DNA of 64,000 bases, from contig NC_090798.1 in the NCBI RefSeq assembly GCF_040054535.1, positions 1,368,501 through 1,432,500 on the forward strand, in the 5' to 3' direction. The first letter of the stretch is position 1. Every line of letters starts with the position of its first letter. The notes below the pieces were generated by a model that saw only the letters and a list, made by a program, of their open reading frames with translations, did no database searches and was not told where the DNA came from. Shown in pieces: positions 10,572-47,642 of the stretch. The DNA is from Antennarius striatus. Lineage: Eukaryota; Chordata; Actinopteri; Lophiiformes; Antennariidae. Position numbers and translations under genes: made by a program.

Positions 10572-12134
10572 ACGTTTTGCTAATCGTGATTTGATTCCAA
10601 CTTCATCTTGAACACTTAAAACCATCTGTTTACATCTTATTCACACATTAGAACTTCAGTGATGTTACATGTTACTAATAAACTACCGTACTGTAAATAC
10701 AGACAGCTGTGCATTTGTTCTGGTGACATTAAACACATCACGTGCTAACAGCTGCGCTAACCGCATATGTTGGTGTTTAACTTGCAGCCTTTTGTTGCTG
10801 CGTGTTTAAACTCTGTTTTAATGAATTCACATCAACGCGGATGAGCGTGTGGTTTTCACGTCGATGCTTTGCACAAAGAAACGCCTGCAGGAAGTGAACG
10901 GATTCTCAGGGTCGCCTCCTTGTTTCGTTAAAGACTTTTTAAGACAAAACATCCTGCATGATAAAAGATGCGTTAGTAGTTTATGCAGCATCACAACAAT
11001 ACGCTGGAGAAGAGAGGGATTACTCTTCTGAGCCGTTTCTGATCACACATCATTATGTAAAATAGATCTTCAGGCCCCTCATTAGCTGAGCATTAGCGCC
11101 GTGTGCAGCCAGTGTGGCTGTAAAGTTGCATGTAATGTCAGTGATATTAAAAAAGTGCCTGTTGTTACACCTACAGAGTTTAATCTCTGAGCAAAATGGG
11201 GGTTAAAAGTCATTTAGATGATATGAAATTCACTACAGTTAGAATGAAAACATGTAAATATACAGATTATTTGAAATGATGCAGAACATGCATGTGTGTG
11301 TACTTTTGGAGTACTTCTATTATACAAAACGTGCATAAAAATACTCCAAAAAGATAAAATTGATGCTCCCATGTGAAGAAAAAAAATAGATGTTGTCTTA
11401 AATTTAAGCAGAACTAAGATCCGGACGACGTGTTTTGGATGAAACCATCTCACATACAGTATATCACAGTCAGGTGTGTGTTACTGATTAAATCAATAAG
11501 AAAGATTTTGTTGGCTCGTCCCGCGTGATGAAGTTGTTTATTATTTGTGTGAACTAAATCTCCACTGATGCGATTCTTCGCATCACCTTCGCAAATCTGA
11601 TTAAGCTGTGTTTAATCGCACCGAATCAGTCAAGTCAAAAAGACATCTTAGACCAACAAACATTTTGATGCTTTGTTCATTTATATTAATGAGGCCTTTT
11701 GATCTGTTTCAGCTGCTTTAGGGCTGACAAATTAAACTTATAATTGCTTAATGGAAAGATGTGTGCGGCGCTTAAATGTGGCGTTATTACTTCTAGAGGA
11801 GTTTCTACCTTTGCTAAAAAAAATGAGGATGGAGTTCAAGCTGAATAATTTCCACTTCTGTGAACCAAATGTGCAGCAGATTCATTCTCCATCCTATATA
11901 TTATTCTTACTCTCTTTTTTCTTCCACCGATGACCTTTTCAAGTACACATTCCTCACTTTTAATCCCCTCAAGTATAATTAATAATGGTACTTGATCTTT
12001 CTTTGCATCACTTATTCGCAATCCTGTTTAAGCATCCTGTTGATTCGTAGATCGGTGAAGAGGACATCACGCATGCAAGCCTGGCTTTTCACATAACGTT
12101 TAACAGTTAGCACAAATGCTAATGCTAAGAACTC

Positions 12135-12138
<4 letters not shown>

Positions 12139-12165
<27 letters not shown>
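12139..12165. repeat. (AAT)n microsatellite
   Basis: About nine AAT units, followed by more scattered AAT triplets to about 12210. Confidence 0.85.
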
Positions 12166-14860
12166 GCTCATAAAAATAATATAAAACTAATAATAATAGT
12201 AATAATAATTAATTAATCTTAGATGATTTGTGATTCCAGCTGAAGATACACACATTGTCACACTTATTGGTAAAAACTTTACCTGGACATAAATGTCCTA
12301 AAATTGTGGGGAATTAATAAACCTTAGGTAGAATAGTCTGTAGCTCTGTGAGGTTACAACCAATCACAATTCAGATGAAGATAGATTCTTTTTTTTTTGG
12401 TAGATCGGTAGCTTTACAGCGAGTTAAAACAGAAGTAAAACAGAAACAACGAGCTGAAAGTCGCTAAAATTCTCAGACGCTGCCGATTCGAGTGCTAATT
12501 AGCCGCTGCTAACACCCGTGGCGTCAGTCGTGTTGAACACGGTCGACGGGGAAACGTTCACTGGTGAGGCTCTAACTGTTCTCTGAACTTCATCCTGACA
12601 GCGTGTCGCTGTGATTGTTCAAACCCAGACTCTCTCTGGTGTGAAGCCGCCGCTCTGTAAACATCCATTCTGGCTCGTCGCTCGAGAGGCGGCGCCGCCT
12701 CAGTCCCGCCTGATGCAGCTTCATTATATACTGAACCGCTAACTGGCTGCGAGTCTGTCTGGCAGAGTTTTGGCGAGCAGAAACACTCGGTTTGCGCCAA
12801 AAAGCGTGTCTGGTGCCAGAGCTGACTTTGTCTCTCCCAGTCTGAGCAAACATGGCAGCCGTCACACGGATTAGCCCCGGCGCTCTGCTGGGGGGGGTGG
12901 GGGGTCACTGTATAGGCTGCGAATGCACACATCTGTAGCGGAGGTTCAGTCCTATCCACCGTCATTAACCATCAATCTGTCTACACAGCCTTTGCAGGGT
13001 TGCGTCCATCCCAGTCGATGTTGGGGAGTTGATGGGATGCACCCCAGACAAGTCAGGCGAACGGCTTTCGGTTGTAAAACGCTCGTTTTTTTACACGTTC
13101 TTTAACGCTGCCTTTTTTTACACCTTATTCGTGCTTCCCTTTTAAAAACATTCCACCTTTTCCTTTCTCATTTTTCTGCCCCCCCCCCCCAGCACATCAA
13201 AAAGGTAGACGGCGAGCCCCAGTAGGTCACAGTGCATTAACCACACTAATAAACCCATTACACTGCAATGGAATGGGATCCAAACGAGAGCATGAGAGAG
13301 GGAGGGGGGGGGTGAGTGATGGGGATAAAGGAGGGAGGCTGACTTCGGCAAGGGGGGGTGGGAGATTGAAGTGAAAGACGCAAAAACCAACGGCATGTTG
13401 GGTAAAAATCCCCACTGATGCACATTTACTCTATCTATGTGCACCTTATATACGCTTATATGTGTGTGTTCGTTACATTTTGCACCAGCGTTCATTAAGA
13501 GGACGATCTGCCCGCCCCCGCCAGAGGGTTTGCATCGCTCTGCTCCTACGCCGCTCCTCTTCCTGCGTCATTGCGGGGCCAATTACAACACTGCGGCGCG
13601 GATTGGAGGGGCCATAAATATCCACAATGTGTCCCCCGACCTGCAATGCTCCTACCAGGAAGACGAGGAAGAGGAGGAGGAGACAATAGGGGCAAAGAGA
13701 TGAAGGCGCAGCGGAATTCGCTTTTTGTTTGTGAGGTCACCGCGAACGGTTACAGACGTCAACGCGAATTTAATTTAGGTCAAGTCGCAAAACGCTGATG
13801 AGATAATTAAGAATTATTCATTTGTAAAACGATCAAAATAGGGATGACATGGTCATCTAGATCAGAGTATTTACTTCTATTGGTCAAAAGTGTGTGGACA
13901 GATACTTAATGTATGCATGCCTGGATGTCCGCATACATTTAGCATCAAAGTATAATATTAGACTACCAGTGGCAAGAAGTAATGGGACACAGGAAGTGAT
14001 GCTTCTACCTTTTAATTCATGTGTAGAAAATTTAAAAGACATGTGTTTTGAAGTTGCATTTGAATAGACTCTTATAGCCATTCAATCTTTGATTATTCAT
14101 TTGGGTTAGGGTTATTGATTATTGCATGTTACTCAGGAACTTGTCTTAAATGTACATTACATACATTAATATAGCATATAAAATTTTTAAAAATATATTT
14201 AAAAAATTACAAATCCTGTAAAAAATAAATTCTGTCACCCCCACTAGACACCCACTTCCTGTGGGTTCATTCCACAGGAAGTGGTTGCTGCTGCTTGTTT
14301 AGCCCGATGCTCTGCTGCCACCATGTGGTCATCCCTTGAACTGCACCCCTGAGGTTGGATGAACTGGTGGCAGCAGACTGGGATTGGTGGATGTGTGCAC
14401 TGGTGACCAAACAACACATTCATCACCTGCAGACATTTCCGCTCCCGTTCTAGAACCCGATGGATGATCCGTCAGCACAAGATGCATCAGGTTCACTTTA
14501 TATTGATAAAGCAATCATGCAACGCTTTTCTTCTGCGTGTCACATTTTCCTCACGCTCAAGACGAATGGGGGTGTCAGGGCCGGGGGTTCCCTCCAACAG
14601 CTCTTCCTCTCGGCTGAGGAGAAAAACCATCAGGCTGTTCCTCCTGGGTGTTGGTATTTTAAAACCGATCTTTTCTTTTCCTCTAGGAAATCTAGAACCA
14701 ATCAAGATATCAATGATGTCCATTGATTTTAGTTCTTCAATTTTGGAAAATAATGAAACTTTTTTTTTTTCCAGCCGTTTTTCAGGTGACAAAATGTGAA
14801 ACGTTTCTCCTTCGTTTTAAGACTTCATTCCACAACAGACAAAATTTAGAAGCTCTAAAA

Positions 14861-15235
14861 CAGGGGGGGTCAAACTCATTTCCACTGAGGGCCACATCAG
14901 CATCATGTCTGTCGTCAAAGGGCCAGAACTAATAAATGTAACTCAATGTAACTCAATGTAATGTAAAATAAATATAACGACTCCTTAATGTTAAATAATT
15001 CTGAATTTATTACTTATTAATGTTACGAAAATTAGTTACTTAATACTGTTATAACATAACTCGTTATAACTTTTTTGTCAATGTTAATGTCAATGGGCTT
15101 GATTCCTGCATTGTGGGAAATGTAGTTTTGGTCAAACCTATTTATTTTTAGACACTGACCTTTTCCTCTTGTGGGCCACATAAAACGATGTTGAGGGCCA
15201 CATTTGGCCCCCGGGCCTTGAGTTTGACACAAATG
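14861..15235 (-). mobile_element. hAT-like nonautonomous element, copy 1, with target-site duplications
   Basis: The left end, cagggggggtcaaactca, and the right end, gagtttgacacaaatg, resemble the CAGGGGTGTCAAACTCA terminal inverted repeat of Charlie-type hAT elements. The flanks ctctaaaa (14853-14860) and gtctaaaa (15236-15243) match at 7 of 8 bases, as expected for an 8-bp hAT duplication. The interior includes gcattgtgggaaatgtagtt, found in three other copies in this window. There is no transposase. Confidence 0.75.
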
Positions 15236-16816
15236 GTCTAAAATGACCCTTTCTCCAGATTTGAAACCGGATTCTCACCAAAAACAAATCTGACAAATAC
15301 AATGGCTCCATTTTTTATTAATTCTTCTACAGTATACAAATATTCACACACAAAATCTTCTCAAAAGAAAAAAAAAACAACCTAATGCCTCGTAAACATT
15401 GATTTTCTCCTCCTCTTGCATCTTCCTTCATTGTGTGCTGTCAGAAACGTTTCCTGCGACAGCAGAAGCCACCAAATCCAAAAACCCCATCCTTGAAGTG
15501 TCATTGCGTGTGTGTTCCCCCCCCCCCTCCCTCGGTGGTCACGTGACCTATTCGAACCTGTTAGCGGCGACAGGCGGACGCGGGAGGCAGTCAGGAAATC
15601 ACAGTGTGAAGCAGGAGCTCTTGACATCAGGGCCTCGGTTGCGAGCCCGGGAGGTGAGGGTGGGGGGGTCGTATTGCATTTGCATGGTTTGTGTGGACAC
15701 AGGGGAGGAAGGGGGGGGGCGGTATGGATCAGAACCAGATCTTTAACCGTCACAGTTTGTCTTGAAGAAGCGTGAGAACACAGACGTCAGCAGAGAGTCG
15801 GTTACAGACAGAAAAACGGTTTCTTTTTTTTTTTAAAGAGACATTCCTGCAGCGTGTCTCTGAAGGTGGACGGATCACCCCCACCTGCATCAACAACACA
15901 ACAAACCTAGCAGGGACACCAAATTTTACAAGGGGGGTGGCAGGGGTTTTTAAGACGAACGTGGAAATGGTTTGTCGGCACAGAGTTCATCAAGTAATAA
16001 TAAGGACCGGCTGGATGAACGGGTTCGATCGGGTTCGATCGGCTTGATCGATCAGTTCAGAGGAACCCCCCCACCTATAGAAATCTATTAAAAACATCTC
16101 TAGGAACATAACTGTGAAAACAAAGTATATATATATATATATATATGTATTTGTATATAAGAAGCGGCCCGTGAGCGGCGGCGTTGAAGGAGCATCAGGT
16201 AACTTTGGCTCTGGCGTTCGCTGATGCGTCTCCGCCGCCGCCGCCCGCGTGCGCCGCTCGTATCTACAACTTTATTCGTACGTTCTCTGCAAGCGGGCGG
16301 CTCTTTCCCATAACGCCAGGAAAGCAGTAGTGCAACAAACTTTTAGCAGGATTGTTTTTATTTATTTATTTATTTACTTTCTTGTTTATTTATTTATTTA
16401 CCCCCCCCCCCCTCCCTAAGAAATTAATCAAGTACAGTTTGAGGAACTCAAAGACGACGCGAGAAGCTCCGTGATCTGAACGCCGAGACGCGGCTGAGCG
16501 ATAAATGAAACGACGCTTCTGTCGTAGCGGGTCGAGCATCGTTTGACAATCGCCATGATCTTTGACCTTTAGTTGACCTTTGCAGGTCCCCCCCCCTCCC
16601 CCTGTGAGGCTATGAGTGAACTAAAAAAAAAAAAAAGAAAGAAAGAAAAGAAAAAGGCATTATTGAAAAATAAGGCTAGCAGTCTGCGGCGCTTGAAGGC
16701 CCCCAGTCTGACCTACATTCCGTGTTTGACGACGAAAATAAGAAATAAGAGAAGAGAGAATGTTTCAGCTGACAGCGACGTCCTGCTTCGGGTTTCTTAG
16801 TATTTCTGCTGAAACC
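15236..16816. other. Downstream flank and probable 3' UTR of stim2
   Basis: This stretch lies just past the stim2 stop codon on the minus strand and has no coding signal. It holds several C runs, an (AT)n tract (16126-16147) and a TTTA run (16350-16395). On the minus strand that run supplies AATAAA-like hexamers that could serve as poly(A) signals. The end of the transcript cannot be fixed from sequence alone. Confidence 0.45.
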
Positions 16817-16995
16817 GTTTCTCTCTGGTTTCTCTCTGGTTTCTCTCTGGTTTCTCTCTGGTTTCTCTCTGGTTTCTCTCTGGTTTCTCTCTGGTTTCTC
16901 TGGTTTCTCTCTGGTTTCTCTCTGGTTTCTCTCTGGTTTCTCTCTGGTTTCTCTCTGGTTTCTCTCTGGTTTCTCTCTGGTTTCTCTCTGGTTTT
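16817..16995. repeat. 11-bp minisatellite (GGTTTCTCTCT)n beside the stim2 stop
   Basis: About 16 copies of GGTTTCTCTCT, one shortened near 16893. The array ends some 20 bp downstream of the stim2 stop codon, so it would lie in the 3' UTR, where the transcript would read (CCAGAGAGAAA)n. Confidence 0.9.
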
Positions 16996-17015
16996 TCTCT
17001 CTCTGCAGGATTTTT

Positions 17016-41182
<24,167 letters not shown>

Positions 41183-42600
41183 GGTGGAAAAATGAAGGTG
41201 GAAGATGGGTCTTAATCCCGATCAGAGATGACAGATAAACGCGCCAAAGAGCAATAAATAAATAAATAAATAACGAGTCTTTTTTTTTTCTTTTCCCCCC
41301 ACGTAAATAAACCAGTGGAAGAGTTTCACAAAAAAAAAAATTAAAAATAAAAAAAAAAAAAAAGAGGCACCGGTTAACCGATAAAAATACAAAACCACAC
41401 GCAAGCGTGAAAAATACCAAAGGAATAATAGTTCATGGTGGGTCAACGACAACTTTGAAAGAAAAACCCCCCAGACGAAAAACTAATAGCCTCTAATGGC
41501 TTTACTGGCTGTTCCACAGGGAGACTGCTGCAGGCTGCAAGCCAGACCCCCATATCGGATTTTATGGATTAAAAAAAAAATTAAAAAAAAATTTAAGCAA
41601 ATAAAAATATCGCGCACATGCAGATTACGTGAAGGAATTCCCTATGAAATAACAGCTATCTGGAAAAATAATAAAAATAATAATAATATCAGGTGCTGTG
41701 TGGGATCCTCAGCGGGCCTGAGTTGGAAGAAAAACAGTCTTTGTATTTCCATACAGAGGGGATAGAACCCCAGAAGATCCGGATTGGGATTACCAGATTA
41801 CCAGGATCGGGATGAATGAGATTCGACCCCAACACATGTACGGTGCACCGACACCGGGGACGGTTTCAGCATATTGGACTCGCAGGTTTAGCGATCCGCC
41901 TCTTCATAGCAAAGTAGCAAATCCCATTGCAGCAAAAAAAACACACAAAAAACAGACAAAAAACCAGACTTCTTCGTGTGTTTCCGTCAATCCGTCCCCG
42001 ACCTATATTATCCGCGCACAACATCCGCGGACTCATACATGGAGTTGAAGGTGTCGCGGCTGGCGGCTGCTACCGCGTCCTCCTGTCATGTTAGCTGCTC
42101 GCCGGCTGCTGCGGGCTGGGGAGGGAGAGCCGAGCGGGGCGGAAGTCGGTATGCAAAACGGGCTGACATCACGGAGGCGGACGGGACTTCGGCTCGGCCC
42201 ACCGCTCCGTCTCCGGCGGGACTTCTTTTTCTGGTTTAAGGGGGAAACCGGGGGTTCACCGTGTCTCTCGCTGCTCCCGGTGGGGGTTTGCGTGGCTCTT
42301 AACGGGCCCTCCGTGACTCCCCGGGTGTCCACGAACCCGCTACGAGGCTTTTCCACCAATTCCCGTCCGCGGCGGAGGCGTCTTCCTCTTAAACTTGACG
42401 TTTTTTCCTGTCATGGTGACGCGGCGGACGGTGCCGGCGTCATTCTTCGCCACTCGGGGGGCCTTAACTTTTCCGGGCGATGGAGCGCTCCCATTGGCTG
42501 GAGTGTCCCAACATGGCAGAGCGTGATTGGCTGATTCGGACACGTCTTCCTGTTTTGAAAGCACTCACCGCGGGAAATGTAGTGTATTTAATTATAATAC
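41183..42600 (-). promoter_or_regulatory. stim2 5' UTR and GC-rich promoter region
   Basis: 41183-42030 is A/T-rich on both strands with poly-A tracts. 42040-42500 is strongly GC-rich with many CpGs, typical of a housekeeping promoter. Minus-strand CCAAT boxes are seen at about 42492-42498 (cattgg) and 42523-42529 (gattggc). An ACTACATTTCCC box resembling the ZNF143 site lies at 42571-42583. The transcription start and any non-coding first exon cannot be placed precisely. A 108-codon open frame at 42033-42359 (minus) is not recognised and is probably UTR. Confidence 0.5.
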
Positions 42601-44254
42601 AGCTGATTTTAAAGCATGTCCACTTGATTTAACCGTGATATTTAAGATACCTGCCATTGTTTTATTTTTATTTTGAAATGTATAATAACTATTTAAGACA
42701 TCTAGATATTACAACTACTATTATGTAATATGCAGTATGTTTTAATTAATTTAATTTTTAATTTTTAATTTTATATACTGGTTTGATCCCCGAAGGGAAA
42801 TTAAGAAAGCACACTCTAGCTACTGATTACAAACACATGTGACCTTAATCTATAAAAAGATGGACTAAAAACACAAAAACACTCACATCCATTATTTTTA
42901 TTTCAAGTTATATGTATTGCACAACATTGTATAAATGGGCTGAAAGCATTATTATTTTACCAAACTTCAGTTTCCACAGTAAGAAGCATTTTGCATGTCC
43001 ATCGTAGGGTTTCCAAGCAAATTGTCTAATTTGAATATCAGGCTATGTGATTGCGTGTATTAAAATTACACTTGATAATTCTATATCTGGGCTAACAAAT
43101 AAGAAAAAAGACCACGTGATGGTTGTCTGAAGAGCATTTATTAAGTGAGAAATGTCATATTGAAATCACAGTCAAGATTATATCCTTATTAGAATCTAAA
43201 TACAAATAAGATCCCTGTTCTTTCACAAGTTCTGAATTAAATGGTGCTCACCCTCAGAATGTATTATTTTAACTTTAATAGGTTGATTCTGGTCATCGAG
43301 GCGTTCTGCAGGGATCTACTTTTTCTAATACTGTCATAAGCATTTAATATATGTTTAAATGCGACACCAGAGGAGCAGCATGTAAATACGATCGTGAACA
43401 CAGACCAGTCTCTGTGTAATGTTACACTTGATGTGGTTGATCGTCTAATCCTACAGTTGTTGTGTTATTTTATATCATCAGTAATGAGAACACGGAGCTG
43501 CACGCTGCCGTCCAAACACTCATTGAGCTTAATGCGGCTTTTTGACCCCAGAGTGTTGATAGACTGAATGCATCGCGCCAGCCACCAGGAGGGGGCCTCT
43601 GTGGGAGCCAACCACACAGGAGGCGCAGGCGTATGAAGGAGGGGGGGGGGTGCATGATAAAAGCCATGGGAATCCCAGTAAACAGGTGGCAGAAGTAGCA
43701 GGAACTGAGAGAGGGGGAGAGACGAACGAGCGGGGCAGCAGAATTCGATACAAGCCCACAGAGGGGGGCGGTGGGGAGGAAGGCAGCCAACAAACCACGG
43801 AGGAATCGAGCAGATGCTCCGTGCAGGAAGGAGCGCAACGCCGCGACCTGCTGCTCCTCCTGCCTCCTGCAGAAACGCCTCTGATGAGAATCCAGAAAAA
43901 AATAATCCCTGTGCAAATAGTTACACCTCAACATTCAGATGGAGAGTCTTTATAGTCAAGTTTGAAGCAATAAATTAGTGGACTGGATTCAGCAGGATTG
44001 AATTTTATCATAACAAACATTATTTCAGGTCACAGATGAAAAGTATTGCACAGTTTGATGAACCGCTGATGACGCCTGCGTAGGATAGGACGTTTTTTTC
44101 CCGACATATAAGCCTGCAGCCATCGCGATTCGCCGGTAGGTTAAAGGTATCGGTGTCGTTATGGCATTCCTATAGTCATCCTCCACGCAGTGTGTGTGTG
44201 TGTGTGTGTGTATGTATCGCATCGCTGCTCTCACACTCCGGTTTCCCATGCTGC
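42601..44254. other. Intergenic stretch between the stim2 promoter and the tbc1d19 3' end
   Basis: AT-rich sequence with no recognised gene. A short LINE-tail-like text (gtttgatccccgaagggaaattaag) is at about 42780-42810. The part near 44255 should include the tbc1d19 3' UTR. Minus-strand AATAAA candidates exist (for example near 43137) but none is decisive. A 154-codon frame at 43470-43934 (minus) is rejected. Confidence 0.5.
44189..44212. repeat. (GT)n microsatellite
   Basis: About 12 GT units within 45 bp of the tbc1d19 stop codon, so in its 3' UTR as (CA)n. Confidence 0.9.
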
Positions 44255-44786
44255 TCAGATGGCGGTGGCAAACAGGAAGACCTGGATGAGCGGCATGACC
44301 TTCAAGGTGGAAAGGTCAGCGAGGACAGCCTGCACACACACGAGATTTATCATACAAAAAATGATAATAAGAATAAATCACACACCCCCTCACCATACCA
44401 GACCCATGAGGAGAGCTATAAACCACACCCCCCCCCCCTTACCCAGAGGCATGTTTCAGGATTTAAAAAAAGAACCCACACAGGAGGAACACGCTGCTTA
44501 ATGATGATGCAGGATTCTCAGGCTGCGACAATCCGATCTTAAGAGAACGCCGCGCCGCACTCTGTCCTTTTGGGATTGGGGGGGGATTAAATTTAGGGAC
44601 CCGGTCGCGTTTAGAGACCCGGTTTAATATTTCAACGCTGGGCCCGAGCTTCTAAATATAAGAGAAGGAGAAGTATGTTATGATATCTCCTCTCTCTGCT
44701 GGGGGGGCAGGTGGTTAAGTGAGCGGATAAATGCCGGATAGCGTCTTGAAGGAGCGGGATCATGCGTCATATTGCAGTTTAACCCC

Positions 44787-44864
<78 letters not shown>

Positions 44865-47595
44865 CAGTCTAACGTGAGACGGACGTACCTCAGCGGAGGC
44901 CAGTGATGTCACTTCCATCAGGTTCTCAGCGCGGAAGGCAAACACGGCTGCTGCTAAGACTGGAGGAGGTGTCGGTGAAGGGAGGGGTGTTCGGAGAGGT
45001 GGGGGGGGAAAACAAGATGTTCTGGATCAGAATATGGAAGTAAAAGAGGCTGTGTGGTTATAACAATGTCGGTACAGACATCAGCAGGAGGGCAGTAGGT
45101 CTCACCTGAAACTATTTCCAGCGAGTCGTACCCCAAAATTCGGTCCCAGAGAAGAAGCAGCTGGTCGGTGGACAGGTAGCCAGAAAAGGCCCGAACCATC
45201 CACTTAAAGGCGATTCGTAACCTGGTGACATGAACACATGTGTGAGGAAACTTTTTGGAGCTGAAAAGGACAAAATAGTTTCAGAACAAGCTAAAAAAAA
45301 CCAAACACTTACAGTATTTTGAAATGTTTCTTGTCCTTACCGGGTAATTGTAATTACGGCTAGTCGCCACAAGATGGCAGTATTGAATTACAGAAATCAA
45401 AGGTGACTGAGCGTGAAGTTTTCTGGATTTCTATCTGAAAGTATCTGAAAGTATTTAAAACAAATATAACATTCTTTTTTTAAAAGTGAGGACAAACGTA
45501 TTTTATGGCAAAGTGAAATCAGATATGATGGAGAAAAAACTGCACATGTGCATTAACAGGTTTCTATGGCAATGAAAAATTATTTTAGAAATCAATTTGG
45601 ATTTGCAAACTCAATCGATTTTATTGTTCCTGTTTTCTTTGAAATCAGAATTCCCCTGAGTATTTTATAGTTTATTTCCTTTTTGTATCTGCGGTAAATA
45701 TTTTGGTGAAAGTGCTTTGGGGCCTTGAAGGAAACACGGAACACCAAATCAAAGTATGTACTGCTGGAATAACACCCCATTGTTCTGGAAGTGAAAGTAT
45801 TTCATCCATGAACGATGTCATCGTGTGCCACGCCCGGTGGGCGTGCCGCTTTGGGCGGCGGGGGAGGGGCGGCGGCGGCTCGTACTCACGGCTGCGCTCC
45901 GATCTGTCGCAGGTGGTAGAAGAGCTGGGGCAGGTGGGTCTGCAGCAGCCGCTCAAACTGCAGACACAGCGACACGACGCCCTGCAGGAAACACGCGTGC
46001 AGACGTTCAAACACGTGCACCAACGTTTCAACACGTAGAAAATTCAGCGTGAGGTTTTTTTACCGAAGAGGAGGAGGAGATGGAGTGCAGTCTGAAGAAG
46101 TAGCGGATGTACATTTCCCTGAACACGCTGTACAGCCTGGATGGCTCGTTGTATAAGAAACACAGAGGTGCCACTGAGGGGACAAACACACACACACACA
46201 CACACACTTCCTGTTACAGCCTGGCCCTCGCAGCATCACTCCGTTTCGGCTTAACGTGACAACGGCGGTTAAAAATACTCACCATACATCGAGAAGCCGT
46301 GGAAAGGGATCACGCCTGACGGCAGCATCAGTGAGGACAAGAAATAAATTCAGTTTTAAAACTTTAACGAAGTAAAAATATCAGATCGGAATCAACTTTG
46401 TGAAGTTAACGTGAAGCTGGCGGCTCACCGTTGGGAGGATACACAACCACACACTCCTCATCTCCCACCTTCCCTGTTAGGTACAAACACAAACATGACT
46501 TTAAACTAACATGCGGTGTGTTTGAGAATTAATTACTACCGCATAAAGCACATGTGTCAAACTCAAGGCCCAGGGGCCAAATGTGGCCCACCACATCAAT
46601 TTATGTGGCCCGCGAGAGCATAAAAGGTCAGATGTGTCTAAATATGTCAAAAGTGTGTACATTTCCCACAATGCAGTAATTAATCCCATTTTAATACTGA
46701 TTAAAAAAACAGTTAATGTCCTGACTTGTGTCTGATGTTATTCTTCTTTATTGATTGATAGTTTGATCCTTGATTGATGGAGTTCTGTGGGTTTAATAAC
46801 CTGACAAATGAAAAGGATTTATGTTAGAACAGAGAAACAAACAAACATGTTTTTTCTGTCTAACTGTAATGTTTGGAACTAGAATCAGTCAGAAATTCAG
46901 TTATTTAACATTAAGGAGTAGTTACATTTAGTTACATTACACTGAGTTACATTTAGTTACATTTATTAGTTACATTAAGGAGTAGTTACATTTAGTTACA
47001 TTACACTGAGTTACATTTAGTTACATTTATTAGTTACATTAAGGAGTAGTTACATTTAGTTACATTACACTGAGTTACATTTAGTTACATTTATTAGTTA
47101 CATTAAGGAGTAGTTACATTTAGTTACATTACACTGAGTTACATTTAGTTACATTTATTAGTTACATTAAGGAGTAGTTACATTTAGTTACATTACACTG
47201 AGTTACATTTAGTTACATTTATTAGTTACATTAAGGAGTAGTTACATTTAGTTACATTACACTGAGTTACATTTAGTTACATTTATTAGTTACATTAAGG
47301 AGTAGTTACATTTAGTTACATTACACTGAGTTACATTTAGTTACATTTCTTAGTTACATTAAGGAGTAGTTACATTTAGTTACATTACACTGAGTTACAT
47401 TTAGTTACATTTATTAGTTACATTAAGGAGTAGTGACATTTAGTTACATTACACTGAGTTACATTTAGTTACATTTATTAGTTACATTAAGGAGTAGTTA
47501 CATTTAGTTACATTACATTTATTAGTTACATCTGGTCCTTTGAGGACAGTATGATGCCCTCGGTGAAAATGAGTGACACCAGGGCTCGTAAGTGT

Positions 47596-47642
<47 letters not shown>

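Larger units (their letters stand above)
8271..14860. other. Gene-free intergenic stretch
   Basis: No open frame here looks like a known protein and none shows exon-like conservation that I can recognise. Contents: telomere-like units (8395-8475), a hairpin element (10417-10571), an AAT microsatellite (12139-12165) and scattered G or C runs. An open frame of 135 codons at 12558-12965 (minus) lies in GC-richer sequence without recognisable domains and is not called. Conserved regulatory DNA could be present but cannot be judged from one sequence. Confidence 0.6.

Noticed and set aside
12558..12965. 135-codon minus-strand frame in a GC-richer stretch
   Set aside because: No recognisable domain, no splice or promoter support; probably chance.
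43470..43934. 154-codon minus-strand frame downstream of tbc1d19
   Set aside because: Overlaps a simple, Ser/Pro/Leu-rich translation with no homology; a plus-strand frame overlaps it as well.
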